From CAZOWL01 sp964583605 (lineage in GTDB: Bacteria; Pseudomonadota; Gammaproteobacteria; Chromatiales; Chromatiaceae): 33,868 nucleotides of DNA. Made by a program: the position numbers and the translations under genes. The notes under the pieces are model-generated. The model was not told the origin of the DNA. It searched no databases and saw only the letters and a list, made by a program, of their open reading frames with translations. Of the stretch, positions 16,034 through 23,905 are shown piece after piece. Location of the stretch: NCBI GenBank assembly GCA_964583605.1, contig CAZOWL010000044.1, positions 1-33,868 of the forward strand, written 5' to 3'. Every line of letters begins with the position of its first letter. The stretch's first letter is position 1.

Positions 16034-16157
16034 TTACTATGAAATTCGCGAAGCACCTTCGCTCCCTCGCCCTCTGGGAGAGGGTTGGGGTGAGGGAACG
16101 ACCAGGGCCGAGGCGACATGTCATCGTCCGGGGTGGCTCGCCTCGGCCCTGATCGTT
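16034..16157 (+). repeat. Dispersed two-hairpin repeat, copy B
   Basis: A full-length copy beginning ttactatgaaattcgcg and running through ctctgggagagggttggggt to the terminal gatcgtt. It differs from copy C at a few sites: the second hairpin arms read gaccagggccgag and ctcggccctgatc, showing compensating changes that keep the stem paired. It lies about 150 bases past the small basic gene. Confidence 0.85.
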
Positions 16158-16299
16158 CGACAGGGAGAAGAGCGCCGGGTCCGGGATCGTCGTGATCTAT
16201 GGTTCGTGACGGAGGTCAAGGCCGCGCGGACCATAGAGGTCGAAGGGCTCAAGGAATCCGTACGCGAGTATGGATAGCGCCCGAGGTGAGCCTAGGTGG

Positions 16300-17562
16300 T
16301 CAGCGCTGGGCCGTGCGCGCGTCAGCGACGGTCCGTTCGACCGTCGCGATCCAGTGCGCGGGAAAGCGTTTCGCATCGGTGAGCCAATCCACCAGTGCGG
16401 ACACGGCGCCGTCGACCCCGTTCAGCTCGTCGGCTACAGCGGAGAGAAGCAGTCGGCCAGTACCGCGGTGCATCTCGACGAGGGTCGATCCGACGTATTC
16501 CTCGAACCGTGCGGCCAGCATCTCGAAACGCCAGCCCGGGATCGCCTTGAGCCGGCATTTGCGGAGCGCCTTAGCTGCCTGAAGGAGCTTGTCGTAACGC
16601 GCCGCGTGATCTGAGCGCGCTTCTGTCAAGGCCTGGTGCAGGGAGTACAGCGTCTGCTCGAGAGTAATTCGCGGTATGCCGCGAGTCGCCAACACGCGGC
16701 CTAGCCACTCGACTTGCTGCTGTAGCACGTCCTGGTCGAGCTCCGCGAGTGTGACCAGCCAGCAGGCGTCGCTGTCGGAGAATCGCTTGCCGCGCTCGCC
16801 ATACCGGGCTGCGAAATAGGCGAATGCGTCCCAGACGTCCTGGCTTGCGTGAAGGGCCGCGTTTACCTCGACTTCATTCTGCGGTATCGGACAAGTGCCG
16901 GCCTCCGGATTGACACGGGTGACGTGCAGGCAGAGCCTCTGACCATCGCTCGGATACAGTGCCGAGTAGAGATCGGTCAATCCACTGAAGGTCTCATGTG
17001 CCGCAGCGACGACCGCCTTGTGCAACGCGGCGTCCACCAACGCGTGGTTCATGCGCTGCGAGAATACGGTCCACGCAGTGCTGAGGCGTACTCCATAGCT
17101 TGCGTAGTAGCGACCGCCGCGGTTCCCGTCTAAGCGATAGGTGGCGGCAACGTCGCCCCGATGCACGGCGTTCCCGAGGGTCATCCCTTCGAGGACATAA
17201 AGATCGCCGAGCAATGAGGCTGGCTCTTGGGCGCACCGTGCTCGTATGCGTTGGCCGATGAGAAGCGCGGTCTCGACGACCGGTACGGAATCCCACACGG
17301 GGGCGGACTCGAGGTCGGCTATGTCTGTCAATAGCAGAGTGACTTTGCGGAGGTCATCATGCCAGACGGTCCTCAGGCGATCGTCCTCGGCGGTGGAGAT
17401 CTCCCGCTCGAGTGTGGCGTGGATGATGGCCAACGCGCGCAGTTGCCGGATATAGCACTCGAACGGCAGTCGTTGCTCACCCAGCGCCACGAAGAACGGC
17501 AGTGCCTCGATTTTCGTGTGGTATTCCGTTGTCTCGGCCTTCAGCCGAGCCATGATGTTCAT
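16300..17562 (-). CDS. Heme-oxygenase-like protein with an additional C-terminal domain
   Basis: 420 residues from the ATG at 17562 (MNIMARLKAETTEYH); an ATG at 17571 would add three. The first ~210 residues resemble biliverdin-producing heme oxygenase: ETTEYHTKIEALPF carries the candidate proximal histidine, followed by helices and YVLEGMTLGNAVH and GGRYYASYG segments, where the family has its distal-helix glycines. The enzyme would cleave heme to biliverdin, CO and iron, feeding bilin chromophores or iron recycling. Residues about 235-420 are an extra helical domain (RYGERGKRFSDSDACWLVTL and EYVGSTLVEMHRG), so the protein is twice the usual length. No phytochrome gene is adjacent. Catalytic activity is not assured because the distal-helix glycine pattern is imperfect. 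It is monocistronic. Confidence 0.75.
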   Translation of the reverse strand: MNIMARLKAETTEYHTKIEALPFFVALGEQRLPFECYIRQLRALAIIHATLEREISTAEDDRLRTVWHDDLRKVTLLLTDIADLESAPVWDSVPVVETALLIGQRIRARCAQEPASLLGDLYVLEGMTLGNAVHRGDVAATYRLDGNRGGRYYASYGVRLSTAWTVFSQRMNHALVDAALHKAVVAAAHETFSGLTDLYSALYPSDGQRLCLHVTRVNPEAGTCPIPQNEVEVNAALHASQDVWDAFAYFAARYGERGKRFSDSDACWLVTLAELDQDVLQQQVEWLGRVLATRGIPRITLEQTLYSLHQALTEARSDHAARYDKLLQAAKALRKCRLKAIPGWRFEMLAARFEEYVGSTLVEMHRGTGRLLLSAVADELNGVDGAVSALVDWLTDAKRFPAHWIATVERTVADARTAQR

Positions 17563-17696
17563 CGCTCGCATGTTTGGTGATCCCCAAGCTTTCCGTGAGG
17601 TCGACGGCGCCGGCCATCGGTCCTGTCTTGGAGTGGTGCCGGCAGCTCGTTGCCCCCAACGATGAGCGGTCTGCAGTGACTGATCGATTGGACCCT

Positions 17697-17761
17697 CTAG
17701 TACCCTGTTTCACCTTATCTTGCGTTCTGAGCATGCAAGATAAGGTGAAACAGGGTACTAG
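17697..17761. repeat. 27-bp perfect inverted repeat with 11-nt loop at the recO 3' end
   Basis: Bases 17697-17723 are the exact reverse complement of 17735-17761, with the 11-base loop gttctgagcat. The recO stop codon (17758-17760) lies inside the right arm. It is AT-richer than its surroundings. No T-run follows on the minus strand. A strong hairpin here could end or protect the recO transcript, or be a miniature mobile element. Confidence 0.85.
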
Positions 17762-18477
17762 GGACGCCTCGATCGGCGGAAGAGATCCCGGCTCTGAAGA
17801 GGCTTGCCACCAAGATGCAGGGCCAATGCCATGCGCAGCAGGCGACGTGCCTCGCGAGTTTGGCTGCCCTCTAAGGCCTGCTCGCTGGCGAGACGCAGGA
17901 GGGTCGCGCCTCCGACTGTGCCCTCCGAGACGCCATCGATTGCAGCCAACAGACCGCGTTCCGGCTCGAAGCGATAGCGACCGTCGGTCGTGACCGAGCG
18001 GCCAGTATCGGCCTCGCGATCGAGCACCAAGCCGTAACCGAGCACTGCTAGCAGCCGCAGCTCGAAGCGTCGCAGCACCGTGTCGATGTCTTTGCCTTGG
18101 GCCAGATCATGTACGGCTGAGTGGTAATAGGCGAACAGGTCTTCGTGCGGGTCGTGACGTGCGAGCAGGCGCATCAATAGCTCGTTGAGATAAAAACCGC
18201 AGTACAGATGGTCGCCGGTAAGCTGAAAGGCCGGGCCGGCTGGCTCGACCCGGCCAATCGTACGCACCTCGCCGCGACCGCTCCAGGTCAGCCAGAGGGG
18301 TTGGAAAGGCTGGAGCAGGACCGCTGTCGGTGCGCGACCGCGGCGTGCGCCCTTGGCGATCGCCGGGAAGCGTCCGTGCGCCGTCGAGAGGACCTCGACC
18401 AATAGGCTGGTATTGCTGTAATCGCGCCGATGCAGGACCAGACAACGCTGCAAATGCGCCGTTGGCTCGGCGGTCAT
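17758..18477 (-). CDS. recO: DNA repair protein RecO
   Basis: A 239-residue RecO, the RecFOR recombination mediator that binds ssDNA and SSB and loads RecA at gaps. The N-terminal OB fold begins RCLVLHRRDYSNTSLLVEVL and contains GRFPAIAKGARR. The helical region with YLNELLMRLLARHDPHEDLF and RRFELRLLAVLGYG is typical. The zinc-finger cysteines of some homologues are absent, as in many gammaproteobacteria. It is last in the minus-strand rnc-era-recO block, about 160 bases after era. Its stop codon is embedded in a 27-bp inverted repeat. Confidence 0.95.
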   Translation of the reverse strand: MTAEPTAHLQRCLVLHRRDYSNTSLLVEVLSTAHGRFPAIAKGARRGRAPTAVLLQPFQPLWLTWSGRGEVRTIGRVEPAGPAFQLTGDHLYCGFYLNELLMRLLARHDPHEDLFAYYHSAVHDLAQGKDIDTVLRRFELRLLAVLGYGLVLDREADTGRSVTTDGRYRFEPERGLLAAIDGVSEGTVGGATLLRLASEQALEGSQTREARRLLRMALALHLGGKPLQSRDLFRRSRRP

Positions 18478-18639
18478 AGACCCGCGTCACGAGGGTGAGG
18501 TCGGGCTTGCGCTAGACGGTGCGCGAAGCCGTTGTGCGCATGAGCGGACCGCTTCACATGGGCAACGGCAACGGCTCTCCCGGCACCCTCGGGACCTGCG
18601 CTCTCACGCTGCGCCGGTCGGTTGCGGGCGGGGTGTGCA

Positions 18640-19539
18640 TTAGTCACGGTAGCCGAGGCTCGCCAGGGCCGCCTCATCGCTCGACCAGCTCTTGCGCACC
18701 TTCACCCAGACCTCGAGGTGCACGGGCCGGTCGAAGAGACGCTGCATCTGTTGGCGTGCTTCACTCGCCGCGGCCTTCAGGGCCTCGCCGCGATCGCCGA
18801 TGATGATCGCCTTCTGGCCCGGGCGCTCGACCCAGATGAGGGCGTGGATCCGATATCGACCGCCGCTCTCGTCGACCTGCTCGATCTCGACGGCCGTCCG
18901 GTAAGGCAGCTCGTCGCCGTAGCGGCGCATCAGCTGCTCGCGCAGCAGCTCTGCCGCGAAGAATCGCTCTGAGCGGTCGGTCAGCTGATCTGCTGGAAAG
19001 AGATTCTCCCGCGGCGGAAGGGCTTGCAGGATCGCTGCCTCGAGGCGATCGAGCTGCTCGCCGCGCAGGGCCGAAACGGGTACCAGGTCGCGGAAGTCAT
19101 GGCGTTGCGCCAGCGCGTCGAGGAATGGCAGCAGGCGCGATTTGTCCTTGATTCGGTCGATCTTGTTGACGACGGCTATCGCAGCCGTGGACGACGCGCT
19201 AAGGGCTCTCAGGGCCTTATCGTCCTCGTCGGTCCAGCGTCCTGCCTCGACAACGAGCAGCACGAGATCGACCTCGCCGATGACCGTTTGGGCTGCCCGG
19301 TTCAGGTAGCGGTTGAGCGCGCTCGTGCCGCGTCGATGAATGCCCGGGGTGTCGACGAACACCATTTGCCCAACCGCCTGGGTCTTGATCCCGAGTACAT
19401 TGTGGCGTGTGGTCTGCGCCTTCGACGAGGTGATGACCAGCTTCTGACCGAGTAGGCGGTTGAGCAGCGTCGACTTGCCCGTGTTCGGCCGACCGATGAT
19501 GGCGACGTAGCCGCTGCGGTTCGGGGCACTAGCTGGCAT
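18640..19539 (-). CDS. era: GTPase Era
   Basis: A 299-residue Era, an essential GTPase that binds the 3' end of 16S rRNA and helps 30S subunit maturation. G1 reads GRPNTGKST (residues 16-24; the usual Val is Thr here). The switch region has the QTTRHNVLGI motif, G3 is DTPGIH and G4 is NKID. The C-terminal KH domain includes HLEVWVKVRKSWSSDEAAL followed by LGYRD at the terminus. The ATG at 19539 overlaps the end of rnc by 11 bases, the standard translationally coupled rnc-era arrangement. Confidence 0.97.
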   Translation of the reverse strand: MPASAPNRSGYVAIIGRPNTGKSTLLNRLLGQKLVITSSKAQTTRHNVLGIKTQAVGQMVFVDTPGIHRRGTSALNRYLNRAAQTVIGEVDLVLLVVEAGRWTDEDDKALRALSASSTAAIAVVNKIDRIKDKSRLLPFLDALAQRHDFRDLVPVSALRGEQLDRLEAAILQALPPRENLFPADQLTDRSERFFAAELLREQLMRRYGDELPYRTAVEIEQVDESGGRYRIHALIWVERPGQKAIIIGDRGEALKAAASEARQQMQRLFDRPVHLEVWVKVRKSWSSDEAALASLGYRD

Positions 19540-20209
19540 CGTCGAGCTGCTTCAGCATCAATTCGGCGGCCGCTTGTTCGGCTCGTCGTCGGCTCGTGCC
19601 CTCGCCGAGCACCTCGGCTCCCTCATCTGGGAGGCGACAGCGCACGTGGAACACCTGCGAGTGTGGGCTCCCCTCCGTCGCGAGCACCTCGTAGTGGGGC
19701 AGTGGTCGCCGGCGGGCTTGCAGGCGCTCTTGGAGTCGCGTCTTAGGGTCTTTCCCGACCTCTTCTGCCAGCGTGCGGCTCAGAGCATCGCCAAACACGC
19801 CGAGGATGACCTGGCGCGTCGCTTCGAACCCCTCGTCGAGATAGACGGCGGCGAATATGGCCTCTAGCGCATCGGCGAGGATCGAGTCGCGATGGTGTCC
19901 GCCGGTGCGCCATTCCCCGGCCCCGAGACGCAGGCCGTCACTGAGCATCAGATGACGTGCGACCCCGGCCAAGGTCTCCTTATTGACAAGCGCGGCCCGC
20001 ATCCGGCTCAACTGGCCTTCTGAGGCCTGCGGATGGCGTCGCCAAAGGGCCTCGGCGATGACGAGGCCTAGTAGGGCGTCGCCCAAGAACTCGAGACGCT
20101 CGTTGTTGTGGCTGCCGGCACTGCGATGGGTCAAGGCTTGCCTGAGCAATCCTTCGTCATGGAAGCTGTGACCGAGGCGGTGCGCCAGTGCGCGTAGGTC
20201 AGTGCTCAC
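19529..20209 (-). CDS. rnc: Ribonuclease III
   Basis: A 226-residue RNase III that cleaves double-stranded RNA, including 30S pre-rRNA and many regulatory duplexes. The signature NERLEFLGDALLGLVI has the metal ligands Glu40 and Asp44. The second acidic pair lies in DALEAIFAAVYLDEG. The C-terminal dsRBD (KTRLQERLQARRRPLPHYEV ... GEGTSRRRAEQAAAELML) is complete. The start is a GTG at 20209 overlapping the DUF4845 stop by 4 bases, and the end overlaps era, so the three genes are coupled. Confidence 0.97.
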   Translation of the reverse strand: MSTDLRALAHRLGHSFHDEGLLRQALTHRSAGSHNNERLEFLGDALLGLVIAEALWRRHPQASEGQLSRMRAALVNKETLAGVARHLMLSDGLRLGAGEWRTGGHHRDSILADALEAIFAAVYLDEGFEATRQVILGVFGDALSRTLAEEVGKDPKTRLQERLQARRRPLPHYEVLATEGSPHSQVFHVRCRLPDEGAEVLGEGTSRRRAEQAAAELMLKQLDDAS

Positions 20210-20643
20210 CTGCTCGGCATCGTCTCCGTATGCTCAAACTTCATCACGGCGTCGACGTTGAACGCGACCGGACGGCGGATCTCGTAACGGACCGTGACGT
20301 CGGTCTCCCCCGTCGCGGCCCGCTCGAAACGGAAGTCCGCCGGCTTGACGTTGGTGACGCCGTTGATATCGAGTCGCCTGGTGATCATGCTGAGAAGGCT
20401 GCTTCTCGGCGCCCCCGCCGCATTCGGGTCCTTTCTGACCGATGCCATCACGGATTTGACAGTCATGAACTCCATGTACGACGGCCCCAGTCGCAGTGCC
20501 ACGGTCAGCGCAGCGGCGGCAACGATCAACCAGATCAAGATGCCGAGTGCGCCGGTGCCGCGTTGCGACCGCCGATGGTGGGGCCTTCCGTTGGCGCGGT
20601 CCCGACTCAGGATCTGTGTTGGCGGCAGAGCTGTTCCGGCCAT
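20206..20643 (-). CDS. DUF4845 single-pass membrane protein
   Basis: A 145-residue protein of the DUF4845 family, regularly found between lepB and rnc in gammaproteobacteria. A basic N-terminus (HHRRSQRGTGALG) precedes a TM helix at about residues 33-51, as in type-IV-pilin-like and other small anchored proteins. A short periplasmic domain follows (YMEFMTVKSVMASVRKDPNA, then SLLSMITRRLDINGV). No biochemical function is established. The start at 20643 is uncertain; a start closer to the TM helix is possible. It lies between lepB (67-base gap) and rnc (4-base overlap). Confidence 0.85.
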   Translation of the reverse strand: MAGTALPPTQILSRDRANGRPHHRRSQRGTGALGILIWLIVAAAALTVALRLGPSYMEFMTVKSVMASVRKDPNAAGAPRSSLLSMITRRLDINGVTNVKPADFRFERAATGETDVTVRYEIRRPVAFNVDAVMKFEHTETMPSR

Positions 20644-20710
20644 TCTTGGTGTCTCCGAGCTGTCACTGCTTTTGCCATGATTCTAAGGACAGGATAGGCC
20701 GGGGGCGTCG

Positions 20711-21526
20711 CTAGTCGATGCCATTGCCGATGCGACTCCAGTCGATCGGGAAGCCGCCGCGTTGGCCGTTCCAATGCATCCATATCGCGAAGGCCCGACC
20801 GACTAGGTTCTCCTCGGGCACCAGCCCCCAGCAGCGACTGTCGTTGCTGTTGTCGCGATTGTCGCCCATGACGAAATACTGACCAGAGGGGATCTTGATC
20901 GGACCATAGGCCAGCTCTCGGCACATGGGCGGGAAGTCCGGCCGGCGCGGATCGACCAAGATGCGATGCTCTGTGCCGCCGAGGTCCTCGTCGAGCTCGA
21001 CCGTGCCCTTGAGAGCCGACGTTGAGCCAGCGCCGGTGTAGCGGCCGAGTGAGCTCTGGGGCTGAGCCTCGCCATTGATGTAGAGGGTCTTGTCGCGATA
21101 GTAGATCTCATCGCCGGGCTCGGCGACGACACGCTTGATATAGTCTGTGCGCGGGTCGGCCGGGAAGCGGAACACGATTACGTCGCCTCGCTCAGGCTCG
21201 CCGAGGTTGAGGAACTTACTGTTGAGCACCGGCCAGCGCAGGCCATAAGCAAACTTGTTGACGAGGATGAAATCTCCGACCAAGAGGGTCGGCATCATCG
21301 AGCCCGACGGGATCCGGAACGGCTCGACGATGAAGGAGCGCAGCAACAGCACGACGAGCAGCACCGGGAAGAAGGATCGGGCGTACTCGACGACGATTGG
21401 CTCCTTAACGGCCGTCGCGTCACCAACCGGCCGGCGACGCGGCGCCAGCCACAGACGATCGATGCCCCAAATGACGCCGGTGATGAGCGTCGCCAAGACC
21501 AAAAAGGTTGCAAAATCGAAGTGCAT
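20711..21526 (-). CDS. lepB: Signal peptidase I
   Basis: A 271-residue type I signal peptidase that removes Sec and Tat signal peptides at the periplasmic face of the inner membrane. The Ser/Lys dyad is Ser76 in RIPSGSMMPTL and Lys131 in DYIKRVVAEPGD. The box E motif GDNRDNSNDSRCWG is present. Two N-terminal hydrophobic segments (about 6-26 and 53-66) anchor the enzyme. Standard position downstream of lepA, here separated from it by repeat copy C, which could modulate read-through. Confidence 0.96.
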   Translation of the reverse strand: MHFDFATFLVLATLITGVIWGIDRLWLAPRRRPVGDATAVKEPIVVEYARSFFPVLLVVLLLRSFIVEPFRIPSGSMMPTLLVGDFILVNKFAYGLRWPVLNSKFLNLGEPERGDVIVFRFPADPRTDYIKRVVAEPGDEIYYRDKTLYINGEAQPQSSLGRYTGAGSTSALKGTVELDEDLGGTEHRILVDPRRPDFPPMCRELAYGPIKIPSGQYFVMGDNRDNSNDSRCWGLVPEENLVGRAFAIWMHWNGQRGGFPIDWSRIGNGID

Positions 21527-21547
21527 GATCTCGTTCCGAGGTTGTAC

Positions 21548-21673
21548 TTACTATGAAATTCGCGAAGCACCTTTGCTCCCTCGCCCTCTGGGAGAGGGTT
21601 GGGGTGAGGGAACGATCAGGGGCGAGGCGACATTTCATCGTCCGGGGTGGCTCGGCTCGCCCCATGATCGTTA
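21548..21673 (+). repeat. Dispersed two-hairpin repeat, copy C (between lepA and lepB)
   Basis: A full copy beginning ttactatgaaattcgcg and ending ccatgatcgtta. The first hairpin pairs tccctc with gagggag-type arms. The second pairs aacgatca-ggggcgag with ctcgccccatgatcgtt, a 16-bp stem with one bulged base. The last three bases, tta, are the complement of the lepA stop codon TAA. Confidence 0.9.
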
Positions 21674-23473
21674 GTTGTCCCTATCCACCTGCAAGACGGC
21701 TAAGAAGGCCTCCTGGGGGATCTCGACGCGGCCGACCTGTTTCATCCGCCGCTTGCCGGCCTTCTGTTTTTCGAGCAGCTTGCGCTTTCGGGTCACATCG
21801 CCGCCGTAGCACTTGGCCGTCACATTCTTGCGCAGGGCCTTGACCGTGGTGCGCGCAATGATCTTGCTGCCGATCGCGGCCTGGATGGCCACCTCGAACA
21901 TCTGGCGCGGAATCAGCTCCTTCATGCGCTCGGTCAGCTCCCTCCCGCGCGTTTGTGCCTGATTGCGGTGGACGATAATTGACAGGGCGTCAACGCCTTC
22001 ACCGTTGATCAAGATGTCGAGCTTAACCAAGCTCGCCGTTTGGAACCGCTTGAATTCATACTCGAACGAGGCGAAGCCACGGCTCACCGACTTGAGGCGA
22101 TCGAAGAAATCGAGCACGACCTCACTGAGCGGGAGCTCATAAGTGACCTGGACCTGGCCGCCGAGATATTGGATCTGCTTCTGTACGCCACGCTTCTCGA
22201 TGCAGAGGCCGATGATCGCGCCAAGGTAATCCTGCGGCACGAGGATGTGGGCCTCAATGACGGGCTCGCGGATCTCGGCGATCTTGCCGAGCTCGGGCAG
22301 CTTGGCGGGATTGTCGACCGGAATCACTTCGCCGTCGGTTCGCAGGACCTCATAGATGACGGTCGGGGCCGTCGTGATGAGGTCGAGGTCATACTCTCGC
22401 TCAAGCCGTTCCTGAACGATCTCCATGTGAAGCATGCCAAGGAAGCCGCACCGAAAGCCGAACCCCAGTGCCTGCGATGTCTCGGGCTCGTAGAACAGGG
22501 CCGCATCGTTGAGCCGTAGCTTGCTCAGCGCGTCGCGAAGCTCCTCGTAGGCGTCGGCGTCGGTCGGGTACAGACCGGCGAAGACGCGTGGCTGCACCTG
22601 CTTGAAGCCCGGCAGCTTGGGCGCAGGGCGATCCGGCCGGATGATGGTATCGCCAACCGGAGCGCCGTCTATCTCCTTGATGCCGGCAATGAGATAGCCG
22701 ACCTCGCCGGCGCCGAGCCGTGGGCGTTCGAGCTTCTTCGGTGTAAACACGCCGACGTTATCCACCTGGTGCGTGCGGCCGGTGGAGACCATCTGGACCT
22801 TGTCACGGGGGCGAATCTCGCCGTTCATCACACGAATCAATGAGACGACGCCGACATAGGGGTCGAACCAGGAGTCGATGATGAGCGCCTGCAATGGTGC
22901 ACCAAGGTCTCCCTGGGGCGCCGGGATTCGAGCCACCAAGGCCTCGAGCAGCTCGGGTATGCCGACGCCGGTCTTGGCGCTGACACGCACGGCGTCGCGC
23001 GCTTCCAGACCGATGATCTCCTCAATCTCCGTGATCACGCGCTCGGGCTCGGCGGAGGGCAGATCGATCTTGTTCAGCACCGGCAAGACCTCGAGGCCTT
23101 GCTCGATCGCGGTATAGCAGTTGGCGACGCTCTGTGCCTCGACACCCTGAGCGGCGTCGACGACCAGCAGCGCCCCTTCACATGCGGCCAGCGAGCGCGA
23201 GACCTCGTAGGAGAAGTCGACATGGCCCGGGGTGTCGATGAAGTTGAGCTGGTAGATCTCACCGTTCCTTGCGCGGTAGTCCAGCGTGACGCTCTGGGCC
23301 TTGATCGTGATACCCCGCTCGCGCTCGAGATCCATCGAATCGAGCACCTGCGCCGACATCTCGCGCGCCGTGAGAGACCCGCATAGCTGGATGAAGCGAT
23401 CGGCAATCGTCGACTTGCCGTGGTCGATGTGGGCGATGATGGAGAAGTTGCGGATGTGATCGAGATCGGCCAT
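21671..23473 (-). CDS. lepA: Elongation factor 4 (LepA) GTPase
   Basis: A 600-residue LepA/EF4, the EF-G-like ribosomal GTPase acting in translation and 30S biogenesis under stress. The ATG at 23473 begins MADLDHIRNFSIIAHIDHGK with the G1 P-loop. RERGITIKAQ (switch I), DTPGHVDF (G3) and NKIDLPSA (G4) follow. The unique C-terminal domain ends KQKAGKRRMKQVGRVEIPQE. The open frame extends upstream to 23779 but that part is not family-like. It precedes lepB as usual. Its TAA stop is contributed by the edge of repeat copy C. Confidence 0.97.
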   Translation of the reverse strand: MADLDHIRNFSIIAHIDHGKSTIADRFIQLCGSLTAREMSAQVLDSMDLERERGITIKAQSVTLDYRARNGEIYQLNFIDTPGHVDFSYEVSRSLAACEGALLVVDAAQGVEAQSVANCYTAIEQGLEVLPVLNKIDLPSAEPERVITEIEEIIGLEARDAVRVSAKTGVGIPELLEALVARIPAPQGDLGAPLQALIIDSWFDPYVGVVSLIRVMNGEIRPRDKVQMVSTGRTHQVDNVGVFTPKKLERPRLGAGEVGYLIAGIKEIDGAPVGDTIIRPDRPAPKLPGFKQVQPRVFAGLYPTDADAYEELRDALSKLRLNDAALFYEPETSQALGFGFRCGFLGMLHMEIVQERLEREYDLDLITTAPTVIYEVLRTDGEVIPVDNPAKLPELGKIAEIREPVIEAHILVPQDYLGAIIGLCIEKRGVQKQIQYLGGQVQVTYELPLSEVVLDFFDRLKSVSRGFASFEYEFKRFQTASLVKLDILINGEGVDALSIIVHRNQAQTRGRELTERMKELIPRQMFEVAIQAAIGSKIIARTTVKALRKNVTAKCYGGDVTRKRKLLEKQKAGKRRMKQVGRVEIPQEAFLAVLQVDRDN

Positions 23474-23905
23474 CGATGTGCGTCGACCCTCGTACGCGTC
23501 TATCGCTGGAATCGCCGCTGCGGACTTGGTGCCAAGGCAGCGCGGCGGGTCGGCTCGCGGGGCGGGACATCCTTGCCCTTTTCCCCTCGCGGTGTGCTCG
23601 CGCCAGTTGGCGCTATCGACGGGAGGGAGGATAGGTCGATGCCAGGACCCTTTCCTTACTCGCTGCGCGAAAGCCTTTACCTGAAGCTGGCCACGATGGC
23701 CAGCTGAGGACAGCCGCTGGGAACGACGCCGAGGGCTCACCTGTGATGCCCGCATTGTTCCCAACGAGTGGGTGGTCAAAGGCCCCCGGCGCCTGCCCCA
23801 GGCGAGGCGAGGACAGCCGCGGATGATAGCAGATTGGCGTGGCGCGCATGGAGGCTGCGCGGCGCATCCGCGCCGCTGGCACAGCGTGCCCCCGGATCGC
23901 CTCGG
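23474..23905. other. Non-coding interval between lepA and mucD
   Basis: A 432-base stretch without a recognisable gene. It contains a perfect GC hairpin, gcggcgc-atcc-gcgccgc, at 23859-23876, about 30-50 bases after the serine-protease gene's end on the minus strand. It may attenuate transcription there; no T-run follows. A lepA promoter probably lies closer to 23473 but no clear consensus was seen. Confidence 0.4.

Noticed and set aside
15733..16119. Minus-strand frame with a hydrophobic segment (VQILAALFLPVLIAGLGLPI).
   Set aside because: The frame begins inside repeat copy B and runs antisense into the small basic gene; no start or ribosome-binding site of its own.
18478..18639. Possible small gene between era and recO.
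   Set aside because: No frame with protein-like composition or ribosome-binding site was seen in these 162 bases.
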